From Sedimenticola selenatireducens (GTDB lineage Bacteria > Pseudomonadota > Gammaproteobacteria > Chromatiales > Chromatiaceae): 64,000 nt of DNA. The stretch covers positions 78,798 through 142,797 of the forward strand of contig NZ_VMNH01000002.1 in NCBI RefSeq assembly GCF_007625115.1, read 5' to 3'. The position numbers and the translations under genes are program-made. Below, in pieces: positions 63,912 to 64,000 of the stretch (position 1 is the first letter of the stretch; each line of letters starts with the position of its first letter). The notes beneath the pieces were generated by a model, which searched no databases, was not told where the DNA came from, and saw nothing but the letters and a program-made list of their open reading frames with translations.

Positions 63912-64000
63912 ATGAAAGTACTGGTCGCAGTAAAGCGCGTTGTGGATTACAACGTAAAGATCCGCGTGAAGGCGGATGAGACGGGGGTGGAGTTGGCCAA
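63912..64000 (+). CDS. etfB: Electron transfer flavoprotein beta subunit (partial, runs off right edge)
   Basis: The first 29 residues, [20 protein letters not shown] then ADETGVELA, match the EtfB N-terminus. AAGGTGATGT stands before the ATG. EtfAB takes electrons from the acyl-CoA dehydrogenases and hands them to the divergently encoded ETF-QO. etfA is expected just beyond the window. Confidence 0.93.
   Translation, partial: MKVLVAVKRVVDYNVKIRVKADETGVELA

Noticed and set aside
1..64000. CRISPR array, tRNA or rRNA genes, complete insertion sequence, prophage
   Set aside because: I looked for regularly spaced repeats, tRNA-like ends, and transposase or integrase products on both strands and saw none; a tRNA scan would be a firmer test.

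Overview
The window is a 64 kb stretch of a gammaproteobacterial chromosome, dense in metabolic genes. CmoA/CmoB, the TesA-YbbA-YbbP set, DNA polymerase II, a MerR-type LiuR regulator and DUF2889 together point to Gammaproteobacteria. A Chromatiales-like lineage is my guess from protein resemblance and is not proven. I see no tRNA, rRNA, CRISPR array, prophage or complete insertion sequence.

Layout. 1-2373: the end of an operon holding a LivG-type ABC ATPase and a long-chain acyl-CoA synthetase. 2697-3530: a universal stress protein. 3917-9123: a minus-strand operon with fused isobutyryl-CoA mutase (IcmF), 3-hydroxyacyl-CoA dehydrogenase and enoyl-CoA hydratase. 9522-9956: the MerR regulator (LiuR type). 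10298-21195: a plus-strand leucine/short-chain acyl-CoA operon (isovaleryl-CoA dehydrogenase, thiolase, second acyl-CoA dehydrogenase, DsbA-like isomerase, methylcrotonyl-CoA carboxylase beta and alpha, methylglutaconyl-CoA hydratase, HMG-CoA lyase, AhpD-like peroxidase). 21276-23077: two paralogous small secreted proteins and a secreted HExxH protein. 23112-30211: polB, ybbP, ybbA, tesA and a phytase-like esterase. 30360-34536: DUF2889, a small secreted protein, a ZnuA-SCO1 fusion, nudC, an XRE protein and a cobalamin riboswitch. 34767-37430: a hypothetical and cmoBA. 37780-41240: AcuI-like oxidoreductase/HxlR pair, alpha/beta hydrolase and AraC regulator. 41494-50318: putA and a complete liv transporter. 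50398-53631: two divergent diguanylate cyclases. 53645-59220: two EamA transporters, ppk1, a Fe-S protein and CheX. 59498-64000: thioesterase, long acyl-CoA dehydrogenase, ETF-QO and the start of etfB.

How the genes fit together. At least seven near-perfect palindromes built on ACGTTTACGTAAACGT lie between the -35 and -10 of promoters for the acyl-CoA synthetase (two), the stress protein, icmF, liuR, isovaleryl-CoA dehydrogenase and etfB/ETF-QO. This is the architecture expected of a MerR-family regulator and defines a local LiuR regulon. Within it, leucine carbon runs from isovaleryl-CoA to acetoacetate plus acetyl-CoA. Isobutyryl-CoA from valine can be isomerised by B12-dependent IcmF to butyryl-CoA and beta-oxidised by neighbouring enzymes. 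Electrons pass through ETF to ETF-QO.

Most unusual: (i) partial duplications of the 3' ends of the thiolase and HMG-CoA lyase genes, each joined to copies of an ~80 bp inverted-repeat element, which are either recombination scars or strain-merging assembly artefacts; (ii) a cobalamin riboswitch whose only immediate partner is a 31-residue reading frame followed by a short terminator-like hairpin; (iii) a ZnuA-like domain that has lost its metal ligands, fused to SCO1; (iv) a globin-like/CZB/GGDEF cyclase with an FNR-like box in its divergent promoter region; (v) a tandem pair of small secreted proteins next to a secreted putative metallopeptidase.
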